DNA from: Moorella sp. E308F
GTDB lineage: Bacteria; Bacillota; DSM-521; Neomoorellales; Neomoorellaceae
Assembly (NCBI RefSeq): GCF_006538365.1
Contig: NZ_BJKN01000001.1
Location: forward strand, 799,639-863,638
Direction: 5' to 3'
DNA: 64,000 nucleotides
Both the position numbers and the translations under genes were made by a program. Below, piece after piece: positions 25,105-34,798 of this stretch. A model generated the notes under the pieces. The model saw only the letters and a list, made by a program, of their open reading frames with translations. It did no database searches and was not told where the DNA came from. Position 1 is the stretch's first letter. Every line of letters starts with the position of its first letter.

Positions 25105-26490
25105 ATGCTCGACCGGGTCCGGCAAACAGTACGGCGATACGGTCTCCTGGTACCAGGGGATAAAGTAGTGGTGGGGGTATCCGGGGGGCCGGATTCCCTG
25201 GCGCTGTTGCACAGCCTGCGGGCGTTACAGGATGAATTTGGCCATAGCCTGCATGTCGCCCATTTAAACCACGGGTTACGGCCGGAGGCGGCTGCCGATG
25301 CCGAATACGTTCGTAAACTAGCAGGGAGATGGGGCCTGCCGGTAACAATAGAGAGCCGGGATGTGGCTGCCTACCAGCGGGAGCACCGCCTATCCCTGGA
25401 GGAAGCAGCCCGGGAAGTACGTTACCGCTTTTTCCTGGAAGTTGCCGCTGCGGTCGGGGCCGGTAAAATTGCCGTTGGCCACCAGGCCGAAGACCAGGCC
25501 GAAACGGTTTTATTAAATCTCCTGCGGGGGAGCGGCCTGACGGGGCTTAAAGCTATGCTGCCCCAGCGCGGCCAGGTTATCAGGCCGTTGCTTTTTATTT
25601 CCCGGGCGGAAATAGAGGACTACTGCCGCCGGCATGGCCTTGAACCCCGCCAGGACTTTACCAACCGGGACGTCACCTTGCGGCGTAATAAAATCCGACA
25701 CCAGTTATTGCCCTTCCTGGCCCGGGAATTTAACCCGGCCATTGTCCGAACCTTAAGCCGGACCGCCGTTATCCTGCAGGAGGAAGAAGAGATCCTGGCT
25801 AATCTGGCCGAAGAAGCCTTTACCAGGATAAAAATACGCCAGGAGCCCGGCTGCCTGGCCTTGGACCGGGAGAAGTGGATATCTCTCCCCCCGGGAATCC
25901 AGCGCCGCGTTTTACGCCTTGCGGCTACCTCCCTGGGGAGAAAGGTAAGCTTCGACCAGGTGGAAGGGGCCAGGGAAATAGCTTTCCGGGGTGGCACCAT
26001 TACCTGGCCGGGGCATTTAAGGGTAGAGGCCGGGGGGGCGGAGTTAATCCTGCTGGTACCGGCAGAAAAGCAACAGGCCATAACTTTTTCCTACCCGCTG
26101 CAGGTACCGGGGTTAACGCCTTTACCAGAGCTGGGTCAGGCCATCCGCGCCGAGCTGGCCGAACCGCCTTCCGTTTTTAAAGGCGGGGAAGATGAGGCCT
26201 GGCTGGACTGGGAAAAAACAGAAAAACCCCTGGTGGTACGTAACTGGCAGCCCGGGGATTATTTCCGGCCCCTGGGTCTTACCGGCAACAAGAAACTCCA
26301 GGATTTTTTCAGCGATATTCATTTACCGGCAGCCAGGCGTCGCCTGGTGCCCTTAATTGTAAGCGGGCGGCGTATTGCGTGGGTGGCCGGTTTACGCCTG
26401 GCCGAAGATTTTAAAATTACGCCGGCAACCCGCTTGGCCCTGCATCTAAAACTGGAACCCTGGCCATGCAAAATTAAAGTAAAAACTTAA
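25105..26490 (+). CDS. tilS: tRNA(Ile)-lysidine synthetase
   Basis: Modifies C34 of tRNA-Ile(CAT) to lysidine so that it reads AUA. The N-type ATP pyrophosphatase P-loop SGGPDS is at 26-31. HxxHGLR-type substrate motif: LNHGLRPEA. A central TilS substrate-binding region and the C-terminal TilS_C domain (about 375-455, starting NWQPGDYFRPLGL) complete the full-length 461-residue form. The spoIIE-tilS-ftsH order is conserved, but the hypoxanthine phosphoribosyltransferase gene (hpt) usually found between tilS and ftsH is absent here. Confidence 0.95.
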   Translation: MLDRVRQTVRRYGLLVPGDKVVVGVSGGPDSLALLHSLRALQDEFGHSLHVAHLNHGLRPEAAADAEYVRKLAGRWGLPVTIESRDVAAYQREHRLSLEEAAREVRYRFFLEVAAAVGAGKIAVGHQAEDQAETVLLNLLRGSGLTGLKAMLPQRGQVIRPLLFISRAEIEDYCRRHGLEPRQDFTNRDVTLRRNKIRHQLLPFLAREFNPAIVRTLSRTAVILQEEEEILANLAEEAFTRIKIRQEPGCLALDREKWISLPPGIQRRVLRLAATSLGRKVSFDQVEGAREIAFRGGTITWPGHLRVEAGGAELILLVPAEKQQAITFSYPLQVPGLTPLPELGQAIRAELAEPPSVFKGGEDEAWLDWEKTEKPLVVRNWQPGDYFRPLGLTGNKKLQDFFSDIHLPAARRRLVPLIVSGRRIAWVAGLRLAEDFKITPATRLALHLKLEPWPCKIKVKT

Positions 26491-26491
26491 A

Positions 26492-26520
26492 TTGCAATCA
26501 TATTTACCGTATGCTACAAT
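26492..26520 (+). promoter_or_regulatory. Promoter of ftsH
   Basis: TTGCAA (26492-26497), a 17-bp spacer, TACAAT (26515-26520); 44 bp before the TTG start of ftsH. Confidence 0.6.
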
Positions 26521-26564
26521 ATATAGCTATAAGATGCAGGGCGGGGTAAGAGGAGGGTGACCCG

Positions 26565-28526
26565 TTGAATCGAATTTTTAAGAACCTGACCGTATATCTG
26601 CTCATAGTATTACTGGCCGTTTCCATCATCAGGTTATCGACGCCAACAGAGCGGGCTGTTGAAGAATGGGATTTGACCCGCTTTTACCAGGCAGTAGATC
26701 AGGGTCAGGTTCAGGAAGTTACTTTAACACCTCATGATAGCATTATTAAAATTGATGGGCTGTTGAAAAATAATACCCGGTTTACAGTCAATGCACCTGC
26801 GGCGGCCAACCTGATTGACAGACTTACCGCGAAGGGGGTCACTGTCAAAGCCCAGCTACCGCCGCAACCACCCTGGTGGACAAATTTACTTGGGAGTTTG
26901 CTGCCGATTCTCCTCCTGGTGGGTCTGGTATTCTTTATGATGCAGCAGACCCAGGGAGGCGGCTCGCGCGTGATGCAGTTCGGCAAGAGCCGGGCGCGGT
27001 TGCATACTGATGAAAAACGCAAGGTCACCTTTAACGATGTTGCCGGCTCCGATGAGGCTAAAGAGGAATTAGAAGAAGTCGTGGAGTTTCTCAAAAATCC
27101 CCGCAAGTTTAATGAACTGGGGGCGAGGATCCCCAAAGGTGTCCTTCTTTACGGTCCTCCGGGGACAGGGAAAACTTTGCTGGCCCGGGCCGTTGCCGGG
27201 GAAGCAGGGGTACCCTTCTTCAGCATCAGCGGTTCTGATTTTGTAGAAATGTTTGTTGGCGTAGGTGCTTCACGGGTACGAGATCTCTTTGAGCAGGCCA
27301 AAAAGAATTCACCATGTATTGTCTTTATTGATGAGATTGATGCCGTGGGTCGCCAGAGGGGTGCCGGTCTGGGCGGCGGTCACGATGAACGGGAACAAAC
27401 TTTAAACCAATTATTGGTAGAAATGGACGGCTTTAATGCCAACGAAGGGATTATTATCATCGCGGCCACCAACCGGCCCGATATTCTGGACCCTGCCCTC
27501 CTGCGCCCGGGGCGTTTCGACCGCCAGATAGTGGTCGATGTACCTGATGTAGTAGGACGGAAAGAAATTTTAAAGGTCCATGTTCGCGGAAAACCCCTGG
27601 ATGATACCGTGGACCTTGATGTCCTGGCGCGGCGGACGCCGGGCTTTACCGGTGCCGACCTGGCCAACCTGGTTAATGAAGCGGCCTTACTGGCTGCCCG
27701 GCGCGGTAAGCGCAAGATCGGCATGGAAGAGATGGAGGATTCCATTGAGAGGGTTATAGCCGGCCCGGAGAAAAAATCCAGGGTTATCAGCGACTATGAA
27801 AAAAGGCTGGTAGCCTTCCATGAAGCCGGGCATGCCCTCCTTGGCCATTATCTGCCCCATACCGATCCCCTGCATAAAGTCTCTATTATCCCCCGCGGGC
27901 GGGCTGGAGGTTATACTCTGCTCCTGCCCAAGGAAGATCGCCGCTATATGACCAAGTCCCAGATCCTGGACCAGGTGACCATGCTCCTTGGGGGGCGGGT
28001 TGCTGAAGCCCTGGTACTAAAGGAAGTCAGTACAGGAGCCCAGAATGACCTGGAACGGGCCACAGAACTGGTGCGTAAAATGATCACCGAGTTTGGTATG
28101 TCCGATGAACTGGGCCCCCTGACCTTCGGCCGTAAGCAAGAAACCGTCTTTTTGGGCCGTGATATAGCCCGGGACCGTAATTATAGCGAAGCAGTAGCCT
28201 TTTCCATCGACAAGGAAGCCCGCCGCATCATTGATGAATGCTACAACCGGGCCAAAGAACTCCTCCAAAAGCATATGGCCGAACTACACCTGGTTGCGAG
28301 GGCATTAATGGAAAAGGAAACCCTGGAAGCCGAAGAATTTACAGCGATTATTGAAGCCTATAACGAGCGCGACCCGGAAGGCAACAAGCAAGAGAACCTG
28401 CCAAAGGAAAGCCAGCAGCCAGTAGCGTCCGGCGGGGCAGGAACTGAAAGCACCACAGGCGATGGTCCCCATAAGGAACTGCCGATCAAATTAACTTATC
28501 TTCATTGTTTGAAAGGAGTATGGTAG
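26565..28526 (+). CDS. ftsH: ATP-dependent zinc metalloprotease FtsH
   Basis: Membrane-anchored AAA+ protease for quality control and regulatory proteolysis. Two N-terminal membrane helices (about 8-25 and 110-128) bracket an extracytoplasmic domain. Walker A GPPGTGKT is at 197-204, Walker [12 protein letters not shown] follows, and the zinc site HEAGH is at 419-423. The 653-residue length is normal. It starts at TTG 26565 behind GAGGAGGGTGA. The C-terminal 50 residues are low-complexity and unlike the catalytic part. Its stop shares one base with the ndk start. Confidence 0.97.
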   Translation: MNRIFKNLTVYLLIVLLAVSIIRLSTPTERAVEEWDLTRFYQAVDQGQVQEVTLTPHDSIIKIDGLLKNNTRFTVNAPAAANLIDRLTAKGVTVKAQLPPQPPWWTNLLGSLLPILLLVGLVFFMMQQTQGGGSRVMQFGKSRARLHTDEKRKVTFNDVAGSDEAKEELEEVVEFLKNPRKFNELGARIPKGVLLYGPPGTGKTLLARAVAGEAGVPFFSISGSDFVEMFVGVGASRVRDLFEQAKKNSPCIVFIDEIDAVGRQRGAGLGGGHDEREQTLNQLLVEMDGFNANEGIIIIAATNRPDILDPALLRPGRFDRQIVVDVPDVVGRKEILKVHVRGKPLDDTVDLDVLARRTPGFTGADLANLVNEAALLAARRGKRKIGMEEMEDSIERVIAGPEKKSRVISDYEKRLVAFHEAGHALLGHYLPHTDPLHKVSIIPRGRAGGYTLLLPKEDRRYMTKSQILDQVTMLLGGRVAEALVLKEVSTGAQNDLERATELVRKMITEFGMSDELGPLTFGRKQETVFLGRDIARDRNYSEAVAFSIDKEARRIIDECYNRAKELLQKHMAELHLVARALMEKETLEAEEFTAIIEAYNERDPEGNKQENLPKESQQPVASGGAGTESTTGDGPHKELPIKLTYLHCLKGVW

Positions 28527-28954
28527 TGGAACGCACCTTTGCCATGATTAAACCCGAGGGGGTGGAACGGGGCCTCATCGGGGCTATTATCAGCAGGTTT
28601 GAGCTCAAAGGCTACCGGATTGTGGCCCTGAAAATGCTGCGGCTAACGCCGGAACTGGCAGCCAGGCATTATGCCGAGCACCAGGGCAAACCCTTTTACC
28701 AGGAGCTTATCAGCCACATTACCTCGGGTCCGGTGGTGGCCATGGTTTTAGAGGGACCCGGTGTTATTGCCGGTTTACGGCAGATGATGGGTCCCACCAA
28801 TCCAAAAGATGCCGTTCCCGGTACCATTCGCGGGGACTATGCCCTTGAGGTGGGCAAGAATGTTATTCATGGTTCGGATTCCCCGGCCAGTGCGGCCCGG
28901 GAAATAGCCCTCTTTTTTACCCCCGGCGAACTGGGGGAAGAACAGGCCGTGTAA
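28526..28954 (+). CDS. ndk: Nucleoside diphosphate kinase
   Basis: Transfers the gamma phosphate between nucleoside di- and triphosphates through a phospho-histidine. The opening [18 protein letters not shown] and the active-site region [11 protein letters not shown], with catalytic His115, are typical; 142 residues is the usual size. GTG at 28526 is chosen because AAGGAG lies seven bases upstream; an ATG at 28520 is too close to that site. The start overlaps the ftsH stop by one base (TAGTG), implying coupled translation. Confidence 0.96.
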   Translation: MERTFAMIKPEGVERGLIGAIISRFELKGYRIVALKMLRLTPELAARHYAEHQGKPFYQELISHITSGPVVAMVLEGPGVIAGLRQMMGPTNPKDAVPGTIRGDYALEVGKNVIHGSDSPASAAREIALFFTPGELGEEQAV

Positions 28955-28990
28955 TCCGGTCTTTTTCTTTAATGGAGGCCTGAAAGCTTC

Positions 28991-29500
28991 ATGAAAGCCA
29001 GTGAACGCCGGCAGAGGATCCTCGAACTTTTAGATAATAACCAGCCCCGCAAGGGCACCGAGCTGGCTGCCCTCCTTGGCGTCAGCCGCCAGGTTATTGT
29101 CCAGGACGTGGCCGTATTGCGGGCGGCAGGATACAATATCCTGGCTACTCCCCAGGGCTATCTCCTACCGGGTCCGGATACCCGTTGCCAGCGTGTTTTT
29201 GCCTGCCAGCATGACCTGGCCGGCCTGGAGCAGGAATTGCAGATAATAGTCGATTGCGGGGGAAAGGTAATTGATGTCGTGGTAGAACACCCCCTGTACG
29301 GGGAAATCCGCGGTTACTTGATGCTCGCCTCCCGTTATGATGTCCAAAAATTTGTCGCCGATTTAAAGGCCAGCGGAGCGCGGCCCCTGTATACCCTTAC
29401 GAACAATGGTGTGCACCTGCATACCGTGGAAGCAGCCAGGGAAGATATTTTAGATATAATTGCCGGCAACCTTGCCAGGGAAGGTTTTCTTCTCGAATAG
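28991..29500 (+). CDS. niaR: Transcription repressor NiaR (YrxA), niacin-responsive
   Basis: A 169-residue repressor of NAD biosynthesis and niacin uptake. The N-terminal winged HTH spans about 5-58 (LAALLGVSRQVIVQDVAVLR). The C-terminal 3H domain contains the namesake histidines in FACQHDL, VEHPLYGEI and HLHTVEA, which bind metal in the family. NAD biosynthesis genes, its usual targets, are not in this window, so its regulon lies elsewhere. A short intergenic gap separates it from ndk. Confidence 0.9.
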   Translation: MKASERRQRILELLDNNQPRKGTELAALLGVSRQVIVQDVAVLRAAGYNILATPQGYLLPGPDTRCQRVFACQHDLAGLEQELQIIVDCGGKVIDVVVEHPLYGEIRGYLMLASRYDVQKFVADLKASGARPLYTLTNNGVHLHTVEAAREDILDIIAGNLAREGFLLE

Positions 29501-29536
29501 TATTAAGGAATGTACGTCAAAGGGTGGTGAGGAGGG

Positions 29537-29887
29537 GTGAAGGTCCTGGACTATACCCTTTATCTCAGTACCGACGACGTCCGGGTGGCCTACCACCTGG
29601 CCCGGGTCCTTAACCAGAAAGGAGGGGGAGCAATCGCTGCCAGGGGGCAGGAAGCCGGCCGGGAAACTGCCGTGGTAGTCCACCTCCTGGACTGGCAGGC
29701 CTTTCCCCTGCTGCGGGTCCTGGAGACGGTCCGTGCAGCTGCCAGGACCTTTAACATTCAGATAAGCAGGGGCGTTTTAGGCCCTGCTCCCGGGGAAGCC
29801 ATCTTGGAAGTAGCGAGGCAGGCTTTACTCCTTGACAGCCCTCCAGTCATTATTGCACCCGAACCTGGTGAGAACGCAAAAGGTTAA
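29537..29887 (+). CDS. Small protein resembling the formiminotransferase C-terminal domain
   Basis: A 116-residue protein of uncertain family. The region VVVHLLDWQAFPLLRVLETV, continuing to SRGVLGPAPGEAILEVARQAL, resembles from memory the C-terminal subdomain of glutamate formiminotransferase, which binds folate. The N-terminal catalytic half is absent. It lies just upstream of fhs, another folate enzyme gene, which makes a one-carbon role plausible but unproven. GTG at 29537 follows a GGTGAGGAGG site very closely, so the exact start is uncertain. Confidence 0.45.
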   Translation: MKVLDYTLYLSTDDVRVAYHLARVLNQKGGGAIAARGQEAGRETAVVVHLLDWQAFPLLRVLETVRAAARTFNIQISRGVLGPAPGEAILEVARQALLLDSPPVIIAPEPGENAKG

Positions 29888-29931
29888 GATATTTGCTTTT
29901 TCTGCTGTTATGAAGCACAAAAATTAATTGT

Positions 29932-29959
29932 TTGTTTTTTGCAAAGAAACGTGTATAAT
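29932..29959 (+). promoter_or_regulatory. Candidate promoter of fhs
   Basis: TTGTTT (29932-29937), a 16-bp spacer, TATAAT (29954-29959). This gives an fhs leader of about 145 nt. Confidence 0.5.
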
Positions 29960-30058
29960 TAGGAATGATAGTCCGGGCAGGTACAGGGTAAGGGGGTTAG
30001 AACTCAAATAAAGTAGCTGGGTCAGCAGGAAATTTGGACTTTGTGTAGAATTTCACTA

Positions 30059-30088
30059 ATATCCACCCGGGTGGATGTACATTTTTTT
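30059..30088 (+). promoter_or_regulatory. Palindrome plus T-run in the fhs leader
   Basis: A perfect 16-bp palindrome ATCCACCCGGGTGGAT (30061-30076), extended by one wobble and one A-T pair, then a five-base gap and seven T residues (30082-30088). It could be an attenuator hairpin or an operator. The Shine-Dalgarno of fhs is a few bases further on. Confidence 0.5.
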
Positions 30089-30109
30089 GAATTGAAAGGA
30101 GTGTTCAAA

Positions 30110-31789
30110 TTGGCCAACATACCCAGCGATATTGAAATCGCCCAGGCGGCCAAAATGAAACCCGTTATGGAGCTGGCCCGGGCTCTAGGCATTGAGGAAG
30201 ATGAAGTGGAGCTATATGGTAAATACAAGGCCAAAATCTCCCTTGATGTCTACCGCCGGCTCAAGGATAAACCCGATGGCAAGCTCATCCTGGTCACGGC
30301 CATTACCCCCACCCCTGCCGGTGAAGGTAAAACGACCACCAGTGTCGGTCTCACAGACGCACTGGCCCGCCTGGGGAAAAAGGTTATGGTTTGCCTGCGG
30401 GAGCCCTCCTTGGGTCCCAGTTTCGGCATCAAAGGTGGCGCTGCCGGCGGCGGTTATGCCCAGGTTGTACCCATGGAAGACATCAACCTGCACTTTACCG
30501 GTGACATCCATGCTGTCACCTATGCCCATAACCTCCTGGCGGCCATGGTCGACAACCACCTCCAGCAGGGCAACGCTTTAAACATCGATCCCAGGACCGT
30601 TACCTGGAGAAGGGTTATTGATCTCAATGACCGCGCCCTGCGCAATGTCGTTATCGGCCTGGGCGGTAAAGCCAACGGTGTCCCCCGGGAGACCGGTTTC
30701 GATATCTCGGTAGCCTCGGAAGTCATGGCTTGCCTGTGCCTGGCCAGCGACCTCATGGACTTGAAGGAGCGTTTCCGCCGTATTGTCGTCGGCTATACCT
30801 ATGACGGCAAGCCCGTAACTGCTGGTGACCTGGAAGCCCAGGGTTCCATGGCCCTGCTGATGAAGGATGCTATTAAACCAAACCTGGTTCAGACCCTGGA
30901 GAACACCCCCGCCTTCGTCCACGGCGGTCCCTTTGCCAATATCGCCCACGGCTGCAACAGTATAACCGCTACCAGGACCGCCCTCAAGCTGGCTGACTAT
31001 GTTGTAACCGAGGCCGGTTTCGGCGCCGATCTGGGGGCCGAGAAGTTTTATAACGTCAAGTGCCGTTATGCCGGTCTCAAACCCGACGTTACCGTCATTG
31101 TCGCCACCGTCCGCGCCCTCAAAATGCACGGCGGCGTACCGAAATCGGATCTGGCCACGGAAAACCTGGCAGCCCTGCGTCAGGGCTTTGAGAACCTGGA
31201 GAAGCATATTGAAAACGTTGGCAAATTCGGGGTACCGGCCGTGGTGGCCATTAACGCCTTCCCCACCGACACGGAAGCTGAATTAAACCTCCTCTATGAC
31301 CTGTGCAACAAAGCCGGAGCCGAAGTGGCCCTGTCCGAAGTCTGGGCTAAAGGTGGCGCCGGCGGCATTGAACTAGCGCAAAAAGTACTTAAAACCATTG
31401 AAACAAAACCGTCTAACTTCCATCCCCTCTATGAACTGGACCTCAGCATCAAAGAAAAGATTAATAAAATCGCCACAGAAATATACGGCGCCGATGGGGT
31501 TAATTACACGGCGGATGCCGACAAGGCCATCGAGCGTTTTGAAGCCATGGGTTACGGCAACCTGCCGGTGGTTATGGCCAAGACCCAGTACTCTCTCTCT
31601 GACGACATGACCAAGCTGGGGCGGCCCCGGAACTTTACCATTACCGTCCGCGAGGTAAGGCTCTCAGCGGGGGCCGGCTTTATCGTCCCCATTACCGGTA
31701 CCATTATGACCATGCCCGGCCTGCCCAAGCGCCCGGCAGCCTGCAATATTGATATTGATGCCGACGGCGTTATCACCGGACTGTTCTAG
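30110..31789 (+). CDS. fhs: Formate--tetrahydrofolate ligase
   Basis: Joins formate to tetrahydrofolate using ATP, the second step of the methyl branch of the Wood-Ljungdahl pathway in acetogens. The P-loop region [11 protein letters not shown] is near 67-77, and [20 protein letters not shown] marks the substrate site. At 559 residues it has the length I recall for the Moorella thermoacetica enzyme. TTG at 30110 is the start, since AAAGGAG (30095-30101) is eight bases upstream and the protein then begins as the known one. A strong terminator follows. It is a single-gene unit. Confidence 0.97.
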   Translation: MANIPSDIEIAQAAKMKPVMELARALGIEEDEVELYGKYKAKISLDVYRRLKDKPDGKLILVTAITPTPAGEGKTTTSVGLTDALARLGKKVMVCLREPSLGPSFGIKGGAAGGGYAQVVPMEDINLHFTGDIHAVTYAHNLLAAMVDNHLQQGNALNIDPRTVTWRRVIDLNDRALRNVVIGLGGKANGVPRETGFDISVASEVMACLCLASDLMDLKERFRRIVVGYTYDGKPVTAGDLEAQGSMALLMKDAIKPNLVQTLENTPAFVHGGPFANIAHGCNSITATRTALKLADYVVTEAGFGADLGAEKFYNVKCRYAGLKPDVTVIVATVRALKMHGGVPKSDLATENLAALRQGFENLEKHIENVGKFGVPAVVAINAFPTDTEAELNLLYDLCNKAGAEVALSEVWAKGGAGGIELAQKVLKTIETKPSNFHPLYELDLSIKEKINKIATEIYGADGVNYTADADKAIERFEAMGYGNLPVVMAKTQYSLSDDMTKLGRPRNFTITVREVRLSAGAGFIVPITGTIMTMPGLPKRPAACNIDIDADGVITGLF

Positions 31790-31819
31790 GGTAGAGCCCT
31801 TGATAATTCCTTGCCTGGA

Positions 31820-31846
31820 CCCCACCCCCCTGCGGGTGGGGTTTTT
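31820..31846 (+). terminator. Intrinsic terminator after fhs
   Basis: CCCCACCC (31820-31827) pairs with GGGTGGGG (31834-31841), loop CCCTGC, then TTTTT. Confidence 0.93.
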
Positions 31847-31873
31847 ACTGCCAGGTGTAGAGAATGGTATAAT
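31844..31873 (+). promoter_or_regulatory. Candidate promoter of folP
   Basis: TATAAT at 31868-31873 with a weak TTTACT (31844-31849) 18 bp upstream, immediately after the fhs terminator. Transcription would begin near 31880, which bears on the folP start codon. Confidence 0.45.
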
Positions 31874-31893
31874 ATATGCGGAGGATGATTTAT

Positions 31894-33087
31894 GTGTCCT
31901 GGCATGAAACCATAGAAATAATCAACATTCCCGATGCAGCAACGGCCCAAAAATTGATGGCGGAGATTGGCGTTGACGCCCGGGGTATTGAGCTGATGGT
32001 GCCCAAGGCCCTGCATTACTGCCTCAAGCTAAAAGATGTACCGGCCAGGGCGGCCAATATCTTAAAACAAGAAATGCTGGCCCGGGGCGGCGAGGCGGCC
32101 ATGGCGGCAGGCGTAGCCGGCTGGTCGATCGAGAAGACCGATGTCCTGCTCTTTGCCACCAGACGCCAGCTGGAGCTTCTGGTAGAAAAGCTGCCCCGGC
32201 AGTATTTTGGCTTAAACAAGCTGGCCGTCGCTATTCAAGCTGCCCTGGACAGATGGGAAAAGACCGGCATTCAGGAGATCAAATGCCCGCGGGGTCCCCT
32301 TGTCCTGGGCCGGCGGACCCTGGTCATGGGAATTGTCAATGTAACGCCGGACTCCTTTTCCGATGGGGGCCTTTTTTATGACCCCGGAGCGGCGGTGGAG
32401 CATGCCCACCGGCTGGTGGAAGAAGGGGCCGACATTATTGATGTAGGTGGGGAATCAACCCGTCCCGGTCACGACCCGGTGCCGGCCGCAGAAGAATGGC
32501 ACCGCCTGGAACCGGTTTTAAAGCGCCTGGTGGCTGAAATCAAAGTTCCTATATCCGTAGATACGTACAAGGCTGTTACAGCCCGGCGGGCCCTGGACCT
32601 GGGAGTTGACATCATTAACGATATCTGGGGTTGCCGGGGTGATGCCGATATGGCCGCTGTTTGTGGCCGCTACCAGGCACCTGTCATTATCATGCACAAC
32701 CAGCAGGGCACCGCATACCGGGATCTAATGTTTGATATCCTCACTTCCTTGCAAGAAAGTATCCGCCTGGCAGAAGAAAACGGGGTACCCCCGGAGAAGA
32801 TTATTATCGACCCGGGCATTGGCTTTGGCAAGGACTTGCAGCAGAATTTGGAAGTAATGGCCCGTTTACAAGAGCTAAAGGTACTGGGCAAACCCATCCT
32901 CCTGGGCACTTCACGCAAGTCAATGATTGGCAAGACCCTCGATCTACCCGTTGACCAGCGCCTGGAGGGAACGGCTGCTACGGTGGCCCTTGGTATTGCC
33001 CATGGGATCGATATAATTCGCGTTCATGACGTCCGGGCCATGGTGCGGGTGGCCCGGATGGCCGACGCCATTGTACGCCGGCGTTAA
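31894..33087 (+). CDS. folP: Dihydropteroate synthase with N-terminal extension
   Basis: Condenses p-aminobenzoate with the pterin pyrophosphate in folate synthesis. The catalytic TIM barrel occupies about 135-397, with NVTPDSFSDGG (from about 149), the GGESTRPG loop and SVDTYKA. About 130 residues precede it; they contain ATAQKLMAEIGVDARGIELM and are not part of the classical enzyme. Similar extensions occur in some clostridial homologues, function unknown. GTG at 31894 is preferred: GGAGG (31880-31884) is well spaced, and an upstream ATG at 31876 would precede the predicted transcription start. Confidence 0.92.
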   Translation: MSWHETIEIINIPDAATAQKLMAEIGVDARGIELMVPKALHYCLKLKDVPARAANILKQEMLARGGEAAMAAGVAGWSIEKTDVLLFATRRQLELLVEKLPRQYFGLNKLAVAIQAALDRWEKTGIQEIKCPRGPLVLGRRTLVMGIVNVTPDSFSDGGLFYDPGAAVEHAHRLVEEGADIIDVGGESTRPGHDPVPAAEEWHRLEPVLKRLVAEIKVPISVDTYKAVTARRALDLGVDIINDIWGCRGDADMAAVCGRYQAPVIIMHNQQGTAYRDLMFDILTSLQESIRLAEENGVPPEKIIIDPGIGFGKDLQQNLEVMARLQELKVLGKPILLGTSRKSMIGKTLDLPVDQRLEGTAATVALGIAHGIDIIRVHDVRAMVRVARMADAIVRRR

Positions 33088-33142
33088 CTTAAACTTAAAG
33101 TTACTCCTATTGCCGTTTAAATATTCTTAAGGTAAAATGGAG

Positions 33143-33161
33143 GGGCAAGAGTGCCCTTTTT
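33143..33161 (+). terminator. Terminator after folP
   Basis: GGGCA (33143-33147) pairs with TGCCC (33152-33156), AGAG loop, then five T residues. A short stem. Confidence 0.6.
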
Positions 33162-33235
33162 GCTTATGCACTTCATTTCTAGACCTGGTGATTGACATGT
33201 TTCGTTTGGCCCCGACCGGGAGGTAATCATTTTTT

Positions 33236-33994
33236 ATGATCCAACCCAAAATAAAAGTTACCAATTTAAATTTTTACTATGGTTCTAAATGGGCTTTAAA
33301 GGATGTTAGCCTGGAAATAAAACCCAATTCCATCACGGCCCTCATCGGCCCTTCGGGGTGCGGTAAGTCTACTTTTTTGCGGACTTTAAACCGCTTAAAT
33401 GACCTTATTGAAGGAGTACGACTTTCCGGGGAAATTCTTTTAGATGGGGAGAATATTTATGCTCCCGATGTTGATGTCATCAACTTACGCAAACGGGTAG
33501 GTATGGTTTTCCAGCGACCCAATCCATTTCCCATGTCTATTTATGATAATGTGGCCTATGGCCCCCGAATTCATGGTATTAAGAACAGAAAAAAACTGGA
33601 CGAAATTGTAGAGCAGAGTCTTAGAGCAGCGGCCCTCTGGGAAGAAGTGGCCGATCGCCTGCGCCAGCCGGCCTTAGGATTATCCGGGGGCCAGCAGCAG
33701 CGCCTGTGCATTGCCAGGCTATTAGCCGTGGAGCCGGAAGTAGTTCTCATGGACGAACCCTCTTCGGCCTTGGATCCTATTTCCACGTTAAAAATTGAAG
33801 AGCTCATCCGTGTCCTTAAAGAAAAATATACCATTGTCATTGTCACCCATAATATGCAGCAGGCAGCCCGCGTTTCCGACTATACCGCTTTTTTCCTCAA
33901 CGGGGAGATGGTGGAATACGATAATACGGAAATCATCTTTACCAGGCCCCGCGACCAGCGGACGGAGGATTATATTACCGGTCGTTTCGGTTAA
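33236..33994 (+). CDS. pstB: Phosphate ABC transporter ATP-binding protein
   Basis: Energises phosphate uptake through PstC/PstA. Walker [10 protein letters not shown] (about 38-46), Q-loop in [11 protein letters not shown], signature LSGGQQQR (about 149-156) and Walker [14 protein letters not shown] are all present; the 252-residue length is standard. The PstB-specific [15 protein letters not shown] follows Walker A. The usual partners pstS, pstC and pstA are not adjacent: only phoU follows. Either the remaining transporter genes are elsewhere, or this pair works chiefly in phosphate signalling. Confidence 0.93.
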   Translation: MIQPKIKVTNLNFYYGSKWALKDVSLEIKPNSITALIGPSGCGKSTFLRTLNRLNDLIEGVRLSGEILLDGENIYAPDVDVINLRKRVGMVFQRPNPFPMSIYDNVAYGPRIHGIKNRKKLDEIVEQSLRAAALWEEVADRLRQPALGLSGGQQQRLCIARLLAVEPEVVLMDEPSSALDPISTLKIEELIRVLKEKYTIVIVTHNMQQAARVSDYTAFFLNGEMVEYDNTEIIFTRPRDQRTEDYITGRFG

Positions 33995-34096
33995 ATTACC
34001 TCTAATTAAGGGAAAACATTTTTTAACCCATAAAAGTCAGAAAGAGGAAGTGAGGTGAATATAATGGAAGGTAACAAACTTACAGGAGGGCAAGCA

Positions 34097-34768
34097 ATGG
34101 CCATTACAACCAGGCAGGGCTTTCAACATTCCCTGGAAGATTTGCAGCAAAACATCCTGCGCATGGGGAGTATCGTCGAGCAAACCATTGCCAAGTCAGT
34201 AGAGTGCCTGGCCAGGCAGGATGCCCGGATAGCCGCTGAAGTGGTTGGAGGCGATGTTGTTATCGACGAGATGGAGTTACAGATTGAAGATCAGTGTTTA
34301 AAGCTTATTGCCACCCAGCAGCCCATGGCCAAGGATTTACGCAAAATTGCCGCCGGATTTAAGATTATTACCGATTTAGAGCGTATGGCCGATTATTCTG
34401 TTGATATCGCCCGTATTGCCCAGCGTATCCTGGAAACCGGCCAGCCTTTGATCAAGCCCTTAATCGATATTCCCCGCATGGCCGAATTATCCCAGGTAAT
34501 GGTCAAGCAGGCCCTGGATGCTTATGTCAGGGAAGATACAGAACTGGCCTATACGGTAGCCAGAGCGGACGACCAGATCGACATGCTCCACAACCAGGTC
34601 TTCCGGGAACTGCTGGTCTTTATGATGGAAGATCCTAAAACCATTACGCAGGCCACCTATTTGCTCTTTGTCAGCCGTTATCTGGAGCGGATAGCCGATC
34701 ACGCCACCAATATAGCCGAGGAAGCCATTTACCTGGCCACCGGCGAACGGAAAGAGTTAAACGATTAA
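34097..34768 (+). CDS. phoU: Phosphate transport system regulatory protein
   Basis: Peripheral cytoplasmic protein that links the Pst transporter to PhoR signalling and phosphate homeostasis. It has 223 residues, two three-helix PhoU repeats, and the metal-binding E/D-rich patterns (for example VVIDEMELQIEDQCLKLIA and DQIDMLHNQVFRELL). ATG at 34097 is preferred because AGGAGGG lies six bases upstream. It is probably co-transcribed with pstB. No phoR/phoB pair is adjacent; the response regulator at 1383 lies more than 30 kb away. Confidence 0.93.
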   Translation: MAITTRQGFQHSLEDLQQNILRMGSIVEQTIAKSVECLARQDARIAAEVVGGDVVIDEMELQIEDQCLKLIATQQPMAKDLRKIAAGFKIITDLERMADYSVDIARIAQRILETGQPLIKPLIDIPRMAELSQVMVKQALDAYVREDTELAYTVARADDQIDMLHNQVFRELLVFMMEDPKTITQATYLLFVSRYLERIADHATNIAEEAIYLATGERKELND

Positions 34769-34798
34769 AAGCCCCGGGTAAGCTAACCCGGGTCTTTT
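34767..34798. terminator. Bidirectional terminator between phoU and the MFS gene
   Basis: CCCGGGT (34773-34779) pairs with ACCCGGG (34786-34792), flanked by AAAAG and CTTTT, so it has a U-tract in both directions. It overlaps the phoU stop codon and ends next to the MFS stop codon. Confidence 0.85.
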
